Source: CAZYFH01 sp965249175 (lineage in GTDB: Bacteria; Acidobacteriota; Vicinamibacteria; Vicinamibacterales; UBA8438). Taken from it: a stretch of DNA of 64,000 bases. How positions within the stretch are numbered: position 1 is the stretch's first letter; each line of letters begins with the position of its first letter. This document shows, in pieces, positions 24,244 through 34,107 of the stretch. A program made the translations under genes and the position numbers. The notes beneath the pieces are model-generated. The model saw only the letters and a list, made by a program, of their open reading frames with translations, was not told where the DNA came from and did not search any database. Location of the stretch: the NCBI GenBank assembly GCA_965249175.1, contig OZ252227.1:3224001-3288000 (forward strand), read 5' to 3'.

Positions 24244-26997
24244 TCACTGTCCGGTCGGCACGCGGGCTTTGAGCTCCTCCGACCAATTCAGGACGACGTC
24301 GATCTGCGGTCGCGGCGCGTCCGCGCTCGTCTGATCGCCAGTCGTGATCATCAGCAACCGTTGTCCGTCCGGCGACATGTCGGCGTAGCGAAACCCTGAG
24401 CGGGCGAAGTACTGCCACTCGAATAGGTGCTCGGCTGCGCCGACGATCAGCGACGGTGGGTCGCTCCCGTCGACATCGAGCGGTACACGCACGAGCGCCT
24501 CGGGCGGCCCGCCAGATGGCGCGCGCTCATACACGAGCTCCCGGCCGTCGGCCGACCATTGGGCCCGACGCCCACCACCGACCGAGATCTGGCGCCGATC
24601 GACCATCTCCGGGAACCGCTGGACATAGACCTCCATCTGGCCAGACTCGTTTGAGCTATACGCGAGCCAACGCCCATCCGGAGAGATAGCCGGCGCGAGC
24701 TCCACCGCGGCCGTCGCGAGGAGCGGCTCCCACGTTCCCGACCCATCAACCGACACCATTCCGATGTCGGTGCCAGTCTCGGGGAACACGGCAGTGATGA
24801 AAAGCGTGGAGCCGTCTGGCGACCAGTCGTACGGGTAGATGGTGATCACGGCGTCATCCATCGTGAGCAGGCGTTCGGCCGTCCCGCTGCCGTCCGCTGC
24901 CTGCCAGAAGAGCTCTGGCTGCCCGTTGCGGTCGGACATGAACACCAGCCGCCTCCCGTCGGGAGTCCACAACGGGTTGTCCTCCACCCCCTGCTCGGTC
25001 GTGACACGCGTGAGTGTCCCGCGGGACAACTCGGACACCCAGATGTCCGTGTTCCCGGAATCATCGGTGAGACCCGTCGCCGCACGAGCACCATCTGGCG
25101 ATAACCCCACGTTGTCGTAGGGGCGCTCCGGGGCCGAGGTCGGTTCTTCGTTCCCCCCTCTATCGACCCAGACCAACCCGCGCTGAGGACTTCCCACCTC
25201 GCCGGACGTATACACGAGTCGCCCGTTGTCCGAGATGTCCAAGTTGGCGGCGCCGGAGCTTTTGACCGCGACGCCTTCAACGAGCGGGACCGGACTTCCC
25301 GTGACCTCGAGCGCGGTGGCATCGAACGGCACGGCGCGCACCGACCCATCGTCAATGGCATAGACCAGGTGGCGCGTGTAGACGTAATGCGGGTTGACGC
25401 CTGAGACGCCAAGACGTTTGATCTCCAGCGTGTCGAGGTCGAGCACGGCAACTTGTCCGTCGGTCAGCGCATTCCCGTGGGCAATCAGAAACAGCACTGC
25501 ATTCGCACCAGGGATGATGGCGGGCCAGAAGTGGCTCAGTTCACCCTGCTCGGCGTCGGGTGTCGTCAGCGGCTCGGCTTCGCCTCCGCCCGCCGCCACG
25601 CGATAGAGTGCATCGCCGGAGCTCCCAAAGATGATCCGCTCGTCGGTTCCCCAGCTCGCGCCAACGATAGCGTTCGGCATCTCCGTCAGCGTGACGGCCG
25701 GCCCACCGAAGATTGAGACCTTCAGGAGGGCGCGGGAGCCGCGCGACGGCATGAACCCGACCCACTCGCCATTTGGCGAGATGAAGGGGGTGGCGGCGCC
25801 TTCCGTGCCCCGAATGGGTGCCCCGGAAAGCTGGTCGATGGGCCGCAGATGGAAAGCCAAGACACCGCCAGGTGACAAGCTCTGATAGACGATTCGAGTT
25901 CCGTCCGGCGAAATCGCGAGATCGTGACCTCTGCCGGCGAGGTCCAGGGTGGCGTTTTCAGGCGGGACGATCGCGAACCGCATCACATCGGGACTGCCGA
26001 CATCCTCGCCCGGCAGGATCGAGACCGCGAAGGCCGCCGCAGCCGCGCCGAGGGCGATCAGCGCGATGGCCGCGGGCCGCTGCCAGAACCGCGGCGGCGG
26101 TATGGCTGTGGACACGGGCGGTCCAGCGCCAGGCGCCTCGAACACACCACTCATCGCCAGACGCACGTCGCCGATGTCACGCAGACGCTCTTTTGGATCC
26201 TTGACGAGGCATTGGCGCACGACCGAACGAATGTGTGCCGGGATATGGCCTCCAAGGCTGGAGATATCCGGGTCTTTCACGAGGACCGATGCGAGCATCT
26301 CCGACGCGTCACTGGCTTCGAAGAGCTTGCGGCCGGTCAGCATCTCGAACACCACCGCCCCGTAAGCCCAGATATCCGCCCGCTTGTCGATCGCTTGCCC
26401 CTTGGCTTGCTCAGGGGCCATGTAGGCGGCCGTCCCGATCACCATCCCCATCTGCGTGGCCGCGGCCGTGAGCGAGATCGTCGGCGACAGCGACGCACTG
26501 GCCCCGCTCGCCTCTGGCTGAAACGCTTTCGCCAACCCGAAGTCCAATACCTTTACCGTGCCGTCGGCCTTGACCTTGATGTTGGCCGGCTTCAGATCGC
26601 GGTGGATGATGCCCTGTTCGTGCGCCGCCTCGAGGGCTTCGGCGATCTGCTTCGCGATCGGGAGCACGTCATCGATCGCCATTGGCCCCCGCGCGATGCG
26701 GTCCGCCAGCGTCGGGCCTTCGACCAGCTCGAGCACCAGCGCCTTCGTCTCGCCTGATTCTTCAAAACCGTGGATCGCACCGATGTTCGGATGGTTCAGC
26801 GAGGCAAGAACTCTGGCTTCGCGCTCGAAGCGAGCCAGCCGGTCTGGATCGGACGTGAACGCTTCGGGGAGCACTTTGAGCGCCACGTCCCGGTCGAGCT
26901 TGGTGTCGCGAGCGCGCAGCACGATACCCATCCCGCCGGCGCCCAGCTCACCAGAGACCTTGTACGGTCCCAGCCGATCCCCGGCGCTCAGAGGCAT
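24244..26997 (-). CDS. PknB-type Ser/Thr protein kinase with PD40 sensor domain (intact)
   Basis: A 917-residue membrane kinase and the intact reference for the remnants in this window. Kinase domain 1-~280: glycine loop GAGGMG (20-24), Lys41 in VALKVLP, HRDLKPAN (132-139), DFG (152-154), APEQAKGQ. A single membrane helix AAIALIALGAAAAAFAVSIL follows. The rest is a periplasmic propeller with SPDG-type PD40/TolB repeats such as LSPDGARAATG, WTPDGRRLVFMSDRNG and WSPDGSTLFITA, ending VVLNWSEELKARVPTGQ. It presumably senses a periplasmic ligand and phosphorylates cytoplasmic targets. All catalytic residues are present. It follows the quinoprotein gene on the same strand but shares no obvious function. 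Confidence 0.95.
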   Translation of the reverse strand: MPLSAGDRLGPYKVSGELGAGGMGIVLRARDTKLDRDVALKVLPEAFTSDPDRLARFEREARVLASLNHPNIGAIHGFEESGETKALVLELVEGPTLADRIARGPMAIDDVLPIAKQIAEALEAAHEQGIIHRDLKPANIKVKADGTVKVLDFGLAKAFQPEASGASASLSPTISLTAAATQMGMVIGTAAYMAPEQAKGQAIDKRADIWAYGAVVFEMLTGRKLFEASDASEMLASVLVKDPDISSLGGHIPAHIRSVVRQCLVKDPKERLRDIGDVRLAMSGVFEAPGAGPPVSTAIPPPRFWQRPAAIALIALGAAAAAFAVSILPGEDVGSPDVMRFAIVPPENATLDLAGRGHDLAISPDGTRIVYQSLSPGGVLAFHLRPIDQLSGAPIRGTEGAATPFISPNGEWVGFMPSRGSRALLKVSIFGGPAVTLTEMPNAIVGASWGTDERIIFGSSGDALYRVAAGGGEAEPLTTPDAEQGELSHFWPAIIPGANAVLFLIAHGNALTDGQVAVLDLDTLEIKRLGVSGVNPHYVYTRHLVYAIDDGSVRAVPFDATALEVTGSPVPLVEGVAVKSSGAANLDISDNGRLVYTSGEVGSPQRGLVWVDRGGNEEPTSAPERPYDNVGLSPDGARAATGLTDDSGNTDIWVSELSRGTLTRVTTEQGVEDNPLWTPDGRRLVFMSDRNGQPELFWQAADGSGTAERLLTMDDAVITIYPYDWSPDGSTLFITAVFPETGTDIGMVSVDGSGTWEPLLATAAVELAPAISPDGRWLAYSSNESGQMEVYVQRFPEMVDRRQISVGGGRRAQWSADGRELVYERAPSGGPPEALVRVPLDVDGSDPPSLIVGAAEHLFEWQYFARSGFRYADMSPDGQRLLMITTGDQTSADAPRPQIDVVLNWSEELKARVPTGQ

Positions 26998-27046
26998 GAG
27001 ATCAGCCCAGACGCACTCGCATTCACTCGCCGCTCCTCGTCAGTCG

Positions 27047-28651
27047 TCAGTCGTCAAGACCGAACGTGTAGACGACGTTGCCAGCAGCCAGCGTCACGTA
27101 CTGCTGCCCGTCGACGGCATACGTGATCGGCGCGCCCTTCACGCTCCGGCCAAGACCGATGTGCCAGAGCGATTCGCCAGTCGCGGCGTCCAGCGCGAAC
27201 ACGTATCCATCGGCGCCGCCGCTGAAGACGAGGTCACCCGCCGTCGCCAGGATGCCGGCGCTCGAGAGCGGCTGGATCGGAAATTCCCACCGCCGGTCAC
27301 CGGTCGTCGGATCGAGGGCCCGAATGGCGCTCTGGTACTCTTCGATCGGGCGATTGAATTCGATCCCGCCTCCAGTGAACTGGTCGCCTTCCTGATACTC
27401 CTCGTCCCGGATGAAATACTCGTTTTCTCCGTCGATCGCGTTCACGTAGAACAACCCGGTCTGAGGACTGTAGGCCGGCGACCACCAGTTGGTGCCTCCG
27501 ATGACCATCGGCGCGACGACCACCCCTTCGGGGGTCGGGAAGGTATCCGGCAGGCGAATGGGCCGCCCGTTCTCGTCCAGCCCCGACGCCCACGTCTGCT
27601 TCGCGAACGGCTTGCCGACCAGGAACTCGCCCGTCTCGCGGTCGAGCGTGTAGTAGAAGGCGTTCCGGTTGGCCCACATCATCACCTTCCGCATCGCGCC
27701 CTCGTACATGATGTCGGCGAGGATCGGTACCTGGATCGCGTCCCAGTCGTGCACGTCGTGCGGCGTGAACTGGAAATACCACTCCATCTCGCCGGTATCG
27801 CCGTTCAGGGCGAGGGCGGAGTCGGCATACAAGTTGTCGCCCAGCCGCACGTCGCCGTTCCAGTCGGGCCCAGGGTTGCCGGTGCCCCAGTAGACGAGGT
27901 TGAGGTCCGGGTCGTACGAGCCGGTGATCCACGTCGGCGAGCCGCCGGTGCGCCACGAGTCGCCCGCCCAGGTCTGGTTGTCCGGATGGTCCGGCCCCGG
28001 GATCGTCCAGGCGCGCCATTCCTGCTCGCCCGTCTTGGCGTTATAAGAATCGAGGAAGCCGCGAATCCCGAATTCGCCGCCAGCGATACCGGTGACCACC
28101 TGGTCCTTGACGACGAGCGGCGCGGCCGTCTTGCTGTAGCCCGCGCGGTGGTCGGCGACCTCACGGTTCCAGACGAGATTGCCCGTCCGCGCGTCGATGG
28201 CCACCAGATGCGCGTCTAGCGTGCTCATATACAGCGTCTCGTCGAGGATCGATACACCGCGGTTGTTCCGGCCACAGCAGATCCGGAGGTCCTCGGGCAA
28301 CTCATGGTCGTACCGCCAGAACGGCCGACCAGTCGCCGCATCGACGGCGACGACGTTGCTCGGCGACTCCGTGATGAACATCACGCCGTCAACGACGAGC
28401 GGAACGGTCTCCGCGAGATCGATCTGCGGGATCTGATACGTCCACTTGAGCTCCAGCTCCTGCACGTTTCGCGTGTGGACCTGATCCAGCCTGCTGAAGC
28501 GCTGACTGTCGAAGGTACCGGAGTACATCAGCCAGTTCTCCGGTTCGTCGGCGGCGTTCAACAGACGTTCCCACGTCACCGGTGAGAACACCGCGGTGCC
28601 ATCCGGCGCCGCCGGTTCCTGCGCGGAGACAAGCTGGATCGAGGCGAACAA
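27047..28651 (-). pseudogene. PQQ-dependent alcohol dehydrogenase-like quinoprotein, 5' end cut off by an IS
   Basis: The remaining 534 codons encode an eight-bladed PQQ propeller of the methanol/ethanol-dehydrogenase group. Visible features are the adjacent Cys pair in DLRICCGRNNRG, YWGTGNPGPDWNGDV, FQFTPHDVHDWDAIQ and the final blades GYVFALDAATGESLWHIGLG. There is no C-terminal cytochrome domain. At the 5' end only LFASIQLVSAQ of the signal peptide is left; the IS at 28652-30086 supplies the sequence before it and no normal start codon remains (only an in-frame TTG at 28651). The catalytic part looks intact, but export and probably expression are lost. Confidence 0.85.
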
Positions 28652-30086
28652 GAGATATAACCAGAAGTTGTGGATCGGCAGTCTGAAGAAGGCGGCGTAT
28701 CCTTTCGCGTGAGCAACGCGAAAACTCCGGCTGGCAGGCCGGTGAAAGGAGCCGCCACCCATGCTGAAGGTACTCGACAACGATGGAGCAGACAACGAAG
28801 TTCCGCCGGAAGAGCGCGGTGCGCAGACGGTGGACGAGCTGGCCCGGGAGGGAGCCCGGCGGATGTTGATGACGGCCCTGGCGGTGGAGGTCGGGCAGTA
28901 CATCGAGGCCCACGGCGAGGAGCGGGACGCGCGGGGACGCCGGCTGGTCGTTCGGAATGGTCGGGCCCAGGCGCGGAAGGTGACGTGCGGGGCAGGTACG
29001 CTCGAGGTGCATGCTCCTCGGGTGAACGACAAAAGGGTCAACGGCGCGGGCCAGCGGGAGCGGTTCACGAGTCGGATCTTGCCCCCCTACATGCGTCGCT
29101 CGCCCAAGGTGGCGGAGGTGCTGCCGATCCTCTATCTGCGCGGTCTGTCGACGGGCGATTTCCGCGAAGCGCTGCCGGTGCTATTGGGGGATGACGCGGC
29201 CGGCCTCAGCGCGACCAACATCGCGCGCCTCACGGCGGTGTGGGAAGAGGACTACCGGCGGTTCCGCCAGCGGGACCTGGCCGATCGTGACTACGTGTAC
29301 GTGTGGGTCGACGGCATCCATTTCAACATCCGGCTCGAGGACGATCGGCTCTGTACGCTGGTGATCATCGGCGTACGGCCCGATGGGACCAAGAAGCTCG
29401 TGGCCCTGGAGGACGGCTACCGCGAGAGCACCGACAGCTGGGCGACGGTGCTGCGGGACCTCCAGCGGCGCGGCATGCGGGCCCCGGTGGGGGCGGTCGG
29501 CGACGGCGCCCTGGGTTTCTGGGCGGCCGTGCGCGACGTGTGGCCGGACACGCGAGAGCTCCGCGACTGGTGTCACAAGATGGGCAACGTGCTCGACAAA
29601 TTGCCAAAGCGATTACAGCCGAAAGCGAAGCGCGCGCTCCGCGAGATCATGTACGCCGAGACGCGGGCACACGCCGAGGAGGCCATGGACGTCTTCATCG
29701 CCGAGTACGAGGCCAAGTACCCGAAGGCGGCGGCGTGCCTGGACGCAGACCGCGACCGCCTCCTCACGCACTTTGCCCTGCCAGCTGAGCATTGGCAGCA
29801 CGTGCGCACGAGCAACGTCATCGAGTCGCCATTCGCCACGGTCCGACTCCGGCAGCGCGTGACCAAAGGCGCGGGCTCGCGCACCAAGGGCCTGTTGATG
29901 GCCTACAAGCTGCTCGAGATGGCACAGCAGCGCTGGCGTCGGCTCAATGGCGCGCATCTGCTGCCACTCGTCCGCGCCGGCGTGACGTTCATTGACGGGG
30001 TACAGCAGGAGCGAAACAACGAGGGAGATCGGAAGGTGGCCGCCTGATCACGCTGATGACCGATCCACAACATTTGACAATATCTC
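28652..30086 (+). mobile_element. IS256-family element, distinct from the 1429-bp type
   Basis: About 1435 bp. The ends share an imperfect inverted repeat (about 24 of 32 positions), with cores GAGATAT and GTTGTGGATCGG at 28652-28683 and 30055-30086. No matching 8-bp repeat flanks it (gcgaacaa left, cacgaagt right), unlike the two other IS256-type copies. Together with the missing 5' end of the quinoprotein gene, this points to a deletion next to the IS. Confidence 0.85.
28761..30047 (+). CDS. IS256-family transposase (second type)
   Basis: A 428-residue DDE transposase from ATG 28761, preceded by AAAGGAG. Catalytic Asp in YVWVDGIHFNIR, second Asp in AVGDGALGFW and Glu in TSNVIESPFATVR are present, with the mutator-type DWCHKMGNVLDKLPK segment between them. 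It shares little direct sequence with the transposases at 179 and 55663, so it represents a different IS256 subgroup. It appears intact. Confidence 0.93.
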   Translation: MLKVLDNDGADNEVPPEERGAQTVDELAREGARRMLMTALAVEVGQYIEAHGEERDARGRRLVVRNGRAQARKVTCGAGTLEVHAPRVNDKRVNGAGQRERFTSRILPPYMRRSPKVAEVLPILYLRGLSTGDFREALPVLLGDDAAGLSATNIARLTAVWEEDYRRFRQRDLADRDYVYVWVDGIHFNIRLEDDRLCTLVIIGVRPDGTKKLVALEDGYRESTDSWATVLRDLQRRGMRAPVGAVGDGALGFWAAVRDVWPDTRELRDWCHKMGNVLDKLPKRLQPKAKRALREIMYAETRAHAEEAMDVFIAEYEAKYPKAAACLDADRDRLLTHFALPAEHWQHVRTSNVIESPFATVRLRQRVTKGAGSRTKGLLMAYKLLEMAQQRWRRLNGAHLLPLVRAGVTFIDGVQQERNNEGDRKVAA

Positions 30087-30108
30087 CACGAAGTACTGTT
30101 ACCGGACA

Positions 30109-31464
30109 CTAGACATCCGAAAGGACGTCGAGCTTCCCCGTGCTGTTCCCGAATTTCTCCATGGGAATCCCGAGCTTGCCCAGCAGGCTCAAGTACAAGT
30201 TGGTGATCGGCGTGCCCTCGGGATACTGGAGATGGCGCCCGCCCCTGAGCTGACCGCCACCGCCGCCGACCAGTGCGACCGGCAGATTGTCGTGGAAATG
30301 CGTGTTGCTGTCGCTGATCCCGGAGCCGTACAGGATCATCGAATGATCGAGCAGGGAACCATCGCCGTCTGGAGTCGACCGCAGCGTCTCCAGGAACCTG
30401 GCGAACATCTGCATGTGGAACGTGTTGATCTTCGCCAGCTTCGCGATCATCTCGGGCCGGTTCTGGTGGTGCGACACCGGGTGGTGCGAGTCGGACACGC
30501 CGATCTCGGGATAGGCCCGGCCGCTGACTTCGCGTCCTATCATGAAGGTGCTGACGCGCGTCAGGTCGGCCTGGTAGGCCACGGCCAGCAGATCGAACAT
30601 GAGCGTGGCGTGCTCGGCGAACGTGGCCGGGATGCCGGCCGGCTGCTCGACGAGCGGCAGCTCGCGGTCGCTTTGCTCCTCAGCCTTTTGAATGCGGCGC
30701 TCGATGTCGCGAATCGCCTCGAGATACTCGTTGAGCCGTGTCCGGTCGCTCGGATGGAGCTGGCGCCGGACCTGACCCGCCTTCTCGGTCACCGAGTCGA
30801 GAATGCTGCGGTTCGTCCGGAGTCGCTCGAGTCGCGCCGCCGGGTCGGTGGTCTCACCAACCCCGAACAGGCGCTCGAAGAGCGCGCGCGGGTCGTTTTC
30901 CATCGGCAACGGTGTTGTGGGCGTGCGCCACGCGATCGTGTTGCCGTACGCACAGGCGTAGCCGCCGTCACACGCGCCCAACAGCTCGACCGACTCGATG
31001 GCGAGCTCGAGCGAAGCCAACTGCGTCGCTTTGCCGAACTCTCGCGCCGCGATCTGGTCCATCGAGACGCCCGCATGGATGTCGGCGCCCTCGGTCTTCT
31101 TCACGTGCACGCCGGTCAGGAACGTGCCGGCCGCGCGCGCATGATCGCCGGCGCCTTCCCCCGCCCGCGGGAACGCAAGCTCGTCGGCGAGCCCACTCAG
31201 CACCACCAACCGATCCCGAAATGGTGCCAGCGGCTGCAGAATCGGCGAGAGCTCGAACGCGGCGCCCGTCGCGGCGGGGGTCCAGCTCGACATCGCCATC
31301 CCGTTCGGCACGTAGACGACCCCGAGCCGGCGCACCGGTTTGGCCGCTGTGCGGCGGAGCGCCGCCGCCGCCGGCACCATGCCGTCGAGCAACGGCAGCG
31401 CGATCGCCGCGCCGAGGCCCCGCAGCACCGTCCGACGCGGCAAGTGTTTCTTGGTGATGATCAT
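30109..31464 (-). CDS. DUF1552 protein, Tat-exported
   Basis: A 451-residue protein of the DUF1552 family. The N-terminus LPRRTVLRGLGAAIALPLLD carries a twin-arginine motif. Characteristic segments are RRLGVVYVPNGMAMSSWTPA, GTFLTGVHVKKTEGADIHAG, ASLELAIES, ACAYGNTIAWRTPTTPLP, EYLEAIRDIERRIQKAEEQ and LYGSGISDSNTHFHDNLP. DUF1552 proteins regularly lie next to DUF1592 cytochromes; no reaction has been assigned to my knowledge. Its ATG overlaps the stop of the DUF1592 gene by four bases, so the two are co-translated. A close paralogue is at 52543. Confidence 0.9.
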   Translation of the reverse strand: MIITKKHLPRRTVLRGLGAAIALPLLDGMVPAAAALRRTAAKPVRRLGVVYVPNGMAMSSWTPAATGAAFELSPILQPLAPFRDRLVVLSGLADELAFPRAGEGAGDHARAAGTFLTGVHVKKTEGADIHAGVSMDQIAAREFGKATQLASLELAIESVELLGACDGGYACAYGNTIAWRTPTTPLPMENDPRALFERLFGVGETTDPAARLERLRTNRSILDSVTEKAGQVRRQLHPSDRTRLNEYLEAIRDIERRIQKAEEQSDRELPLVEQPAGIPATFAEHATLMFDLLAVAYQADLTRVSTFMIGREVSGRAYPEIGVSDSHHPVSHHQNRPEMIAKLAKINTFHMQMFARFLETLRSTPDGDGSLLDHSMILYGSGISDSNTHFHDNLPVALVGGGGGQLRGGRHLQYPEGTPITNLYLSLLGKLGIPMEKFGNSTGKLDVLSDV

Positions 31465-33986
31465 GGCTCGGGTGCCCCTCTCATTTGAAACGGCACGCTC
31501 TTGACGATCCCCAGTATGAGCGACGACCAGCGGTAGTCACCCGGCGCGGCCTCCCGCGTGATGGCGCGGACGGCCGGGGCGTCCGAATGCTCGAGGCCGC
31601 GGCCAAGGGCATAGGTGAGCAGCTTCCGCGTGACGGTCGTGGCAAACTGACCGCGGTAGGTCTCGTTCAGCAGCGCCGCCCGAAACTCCACCGGGCCGGA
31701 GAACGCCGTGCCATCGGGCAACGTGCCCGACGCGTCGATCGCGGTGGCCGCGTCGCCCGTCTCCCGCCAGCGGCCGATCGCGTCGAAGTTCTCCAGCGCG
31801 AATCCCAGGGGGTCCATGCGCGCGTGACAACTGGCGCAGACGGGGCTCCGTCGGTGCTGCTCCAGCCGCTCTCGCACGGAGCGTGCGTGAACGCCGTCAT
31901 CGTTTTCCTCGAGCGCGGGTACGTCCGCCGGCGGCGGCGGCGGTGGCGCACCCAGAATGTTCTCCAACAACCATTTGCCGCGCATGACGGGAGACGTCCG
32001 GTGCGCATACGAGGTCACCGTGAGAATGCTCCCGTGGCCGAGCAGGCCGCGGCGCGCCTCGCCGGCGGTGACGCGCCGGAAGTGGTTGCCGTAGACGTTC
32101 GGGACTCCGTAGTGGCGGGCCAGCCGCGCGTTGAGGAAGGTGTGGTCGGCCCGCAGGAGGTCCAGCACACTGCGGTCCTCATGCAGGATGCTCTCGACGA
32201 ACAGCTCGGTCTCTCGCTGGAACGCGTCACGGAGGTTGTCGTCGAATTCGGGGAAGGCCTCCGGATCCGGAAACACCAGCCGCATATTGCGCACATACAG
32301 CCACTGCCCGGCGAAGTTGCTGACGAGCGCCGTCGAGCGCCGGTCAGCGAGCATGCGGCGCACCTGCGCGTCGAGCACGGCCGGATCGCGGAGCCGTCCG
32401 CGTTCGGCGAGATCGAGCAGCTCATCATCGGGAATGCTGCTCCACAAGAAGAAGGACAACCGCGACGCCAGCTCGACATCGCTGACCGGATAGACCGAGC
32501 CCCGGGCGCTCGTGACATCCCGCTCGACGCGAAACAGGAAATCCGGGTCCACGAGCAGCCGCTCGAGCGCCAGGCCGATGCCCGCCTCAAAGCCCTTCGT
32601 GCGACCAGCGGCCTGGTAGAAGCCAAGTAGCGTCTCGACGTCCGCATCCGTGGCCGGGCGCCGATACGCGCGCCGGGCGAGCGTGGCCAGAATCTCCGTA
32701 GCGCAGCGATCTTCGTCATCGGGTCCCGCGGGCCGACAGACGAGTATCCGACGCCGGCTGGGGGTGTCCCCCAGCGCGGTGGCGTTGTAAGGCCCGATGA
32801 TCTGAACGGTGTCGACACCCGGATCAGTGTCCTTGATCGAGCGGAACGCGAAGCTCGACACGGACGGGCGCGGGCGCAGGACGCCTTCCGGGGCCAGCGT
32901 GTCCTTCTGGAAGGCGACCCCGACGAGGCGGGTCCCGGCCTTGGCAGAAAAGCGGACCTCGAGGCCGGCGTCGGCCGTCATCTCGTATTGGAGACGAGCG
33001 AGGGCGTCGTCGGCGGCCGGCCCCTGCTCCTGTCGGAGGCGATAGTCGGGTGCCGGGTCCGTGTACTTGCCGCCGATGGCGAACAGCTCGAGTCGCGCGC
33101 GATCGAGGCGGACCTCGAGCTGATGGGGCTCCGCGAGACCGCGGATCTCGTCCATCCAGGTGCGTTGTAGCCGGATCTTGATGACGTACTCGCCGTCGAC
33201 CGGGAAGTGATGCCGAATCGCGATACCGCCCCGCGTCCCGAACGGCAATGCATCGCTCATGCGGCCGTCTTGCACGAGCGTCGGGCGGACGCTGTACGTC
33301 TCGATGACGGGACGCTGGGCCACATCCCCGACGGCCTGGCGACTGATCTTCGTGGCCGCGGACATGTAGCGTTCGAGCAGCCCGGGGGAGACGGAGAGCA
33401 GATCCGCAATCGTATCGAACCCGTGGCCCGACTCGTCTGCAGGAAGGAGCGACCGGCCGTCGATCTCCAGATGCAGCAGGTCACGGATCGCGTTTGTGTA
33501 CTCGGTGCGATTGAGCCGGTGAACGGCGGCACGCCCGGGTCGGGGGTTGGCCGCCGCCGCGCGGTCGAGAGCGGTCTCCAGCCACGACGCAAGGGCCTCG
33601 TAGGTCGCGTGATCCGGTCGTGGTCGCCCAGTCGGGGGCATCGACCGGCTGCGCAGCTTCTGCACGACCTTTTCCCACAGGTCCGGCGTGTGGTTTACCT
33701 GGTCCAGGTCGAGCCTATCGAGCGTCAGATCGGCCGTCCGCAGCTGTTGGTTGTGGCACGTGACGCAGTAGCGATCAAGCACGAGGCGGTAGGGTGAGGC
33801 GCCCGCGGCCTCTGGCGCTGCCTGGGTCGGTGGAGCTGTCGTCTGCGCCGAGGGCACACTAGGGGCGGCCGGCGGCAACACCGACGCCCGAGCGGTGAGC
33901 CTCGGCGCCTGCAGCGCGACGCCGAGCGCGCCGGCCACCACGAACGCGAGACCGCTAACGATCGTGCGGAGCGCGAGTCCTTGCAT
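31461..33986 (-). CDS. DUF1592-family protein with two haem-binding CxxCH sites
   Basis: An 841-residue exported protein. After a signal peptide, CVTCH (74-78) lies in a cytochrome-like segment; DUF1587, DUF1595 and DUF1592 regions follow (RLNRTEYTNAIRDLL, LARRAYRRPATDADVETLL, SRLSFFLWSSIPDDELLDLA). A DUF1588 part holds the second haem motif in CASCHARMDPLGFALENFDA, and the C-terminal DUF1585-like part includes KLLTYALGRGLEH. This architecture is known from planctomycetes, acidobacteria and verrucomicrobia; the reaction is not established, but the two haem sites imply electron transfer. It is coupled to DUF1552 by an ATGA overlap and paralogous to the protein at 40343. Confidence 0.92.
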   Translation of the reverse strand: MQGLALRTIVSGLAFVVAGALGVALQAPRLTARASVLPPAAPSVPSAQTTAPPTQAAPEAAGASPYRLVLDRYCVTCHNQQLRTADLTLDRLDLDQVNHTPDLWEKVVQKLRSRSMPPTGRPRPDHATYEALASWLETALDRAAAANPRPGRAAVHRLNRTEYTNAIRDLLHLEIDGRSLLPADESGHGFDTIADLLSVSPGLLERYMSAATKISRQAVGDVAQRPVIETYSVRPTLVQDGRMSDALPFGTRGGIAIRHHFPVDGEYVIKIRLQRTWMDEIRGLAEPHQLEVRLDRARLELFAIGGKYTDPAPDYRLRQEQGPAADDALARLQYEMTADAGLEVRFSAKAGTRLVGVAFQKDTLAPEGVLRPRPSVSSFAFRSIKDTDPGVDTVQIIGPYNATALGDTPSRRRILVCRPAGPDDEDRCATEILATLARRAYRRPATDADVETLLGFYQAAGRTKGFEAGIGLALERLLVDPDFLFRVERDVTSARGSVYPVSDVELASRLSFFLWSSIPDDELLDLAERGRLRDPAVLDAQVRRMLADRRSTALVSNFAGQWLYVRNMRLVFPDPEAFPEFDDNLRDAFQRETELFVESILHEDRSVLDLLRADHTFLNARLARHYGVPNVYGNHFRRVTAGEARRGLLGHGSILTVTSYAHRTSPVMRGKWLLENILGAPPPPPPADVPALEENDDGVHARSVRERLEQHRRSPVCASCHARMDPLGFALENFDAIGRWRETGDAATAIDASGTLPDGTAFSGPVEFRAALLNETYRGQFATTVTRKLLTYALGRGLEHSDAPAVRAITREAAPGDYRWSSLILGIVKSVPFQMRGAPEP

Positions 33987-34107
33987 TCGCCGTCACCCCC
34001 GGGGTCCGGAATTGCGTTCGCTGCCGAGTGCGTAATACAATACCGGACTGTCCGCTCAACTGTCTACGACAAAGCAGCTTAGCCTCGCGCCTGATGGGAG
34101 GCGACCG

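Noticed and set aside
27047..29068. Quinoprotein start at 29068 giving 673 residues
   Set aside because: The first ~139 codons run antisense through the IS256-type element and its transposase; the native gene starts upstream of the insertion and has lost its start.
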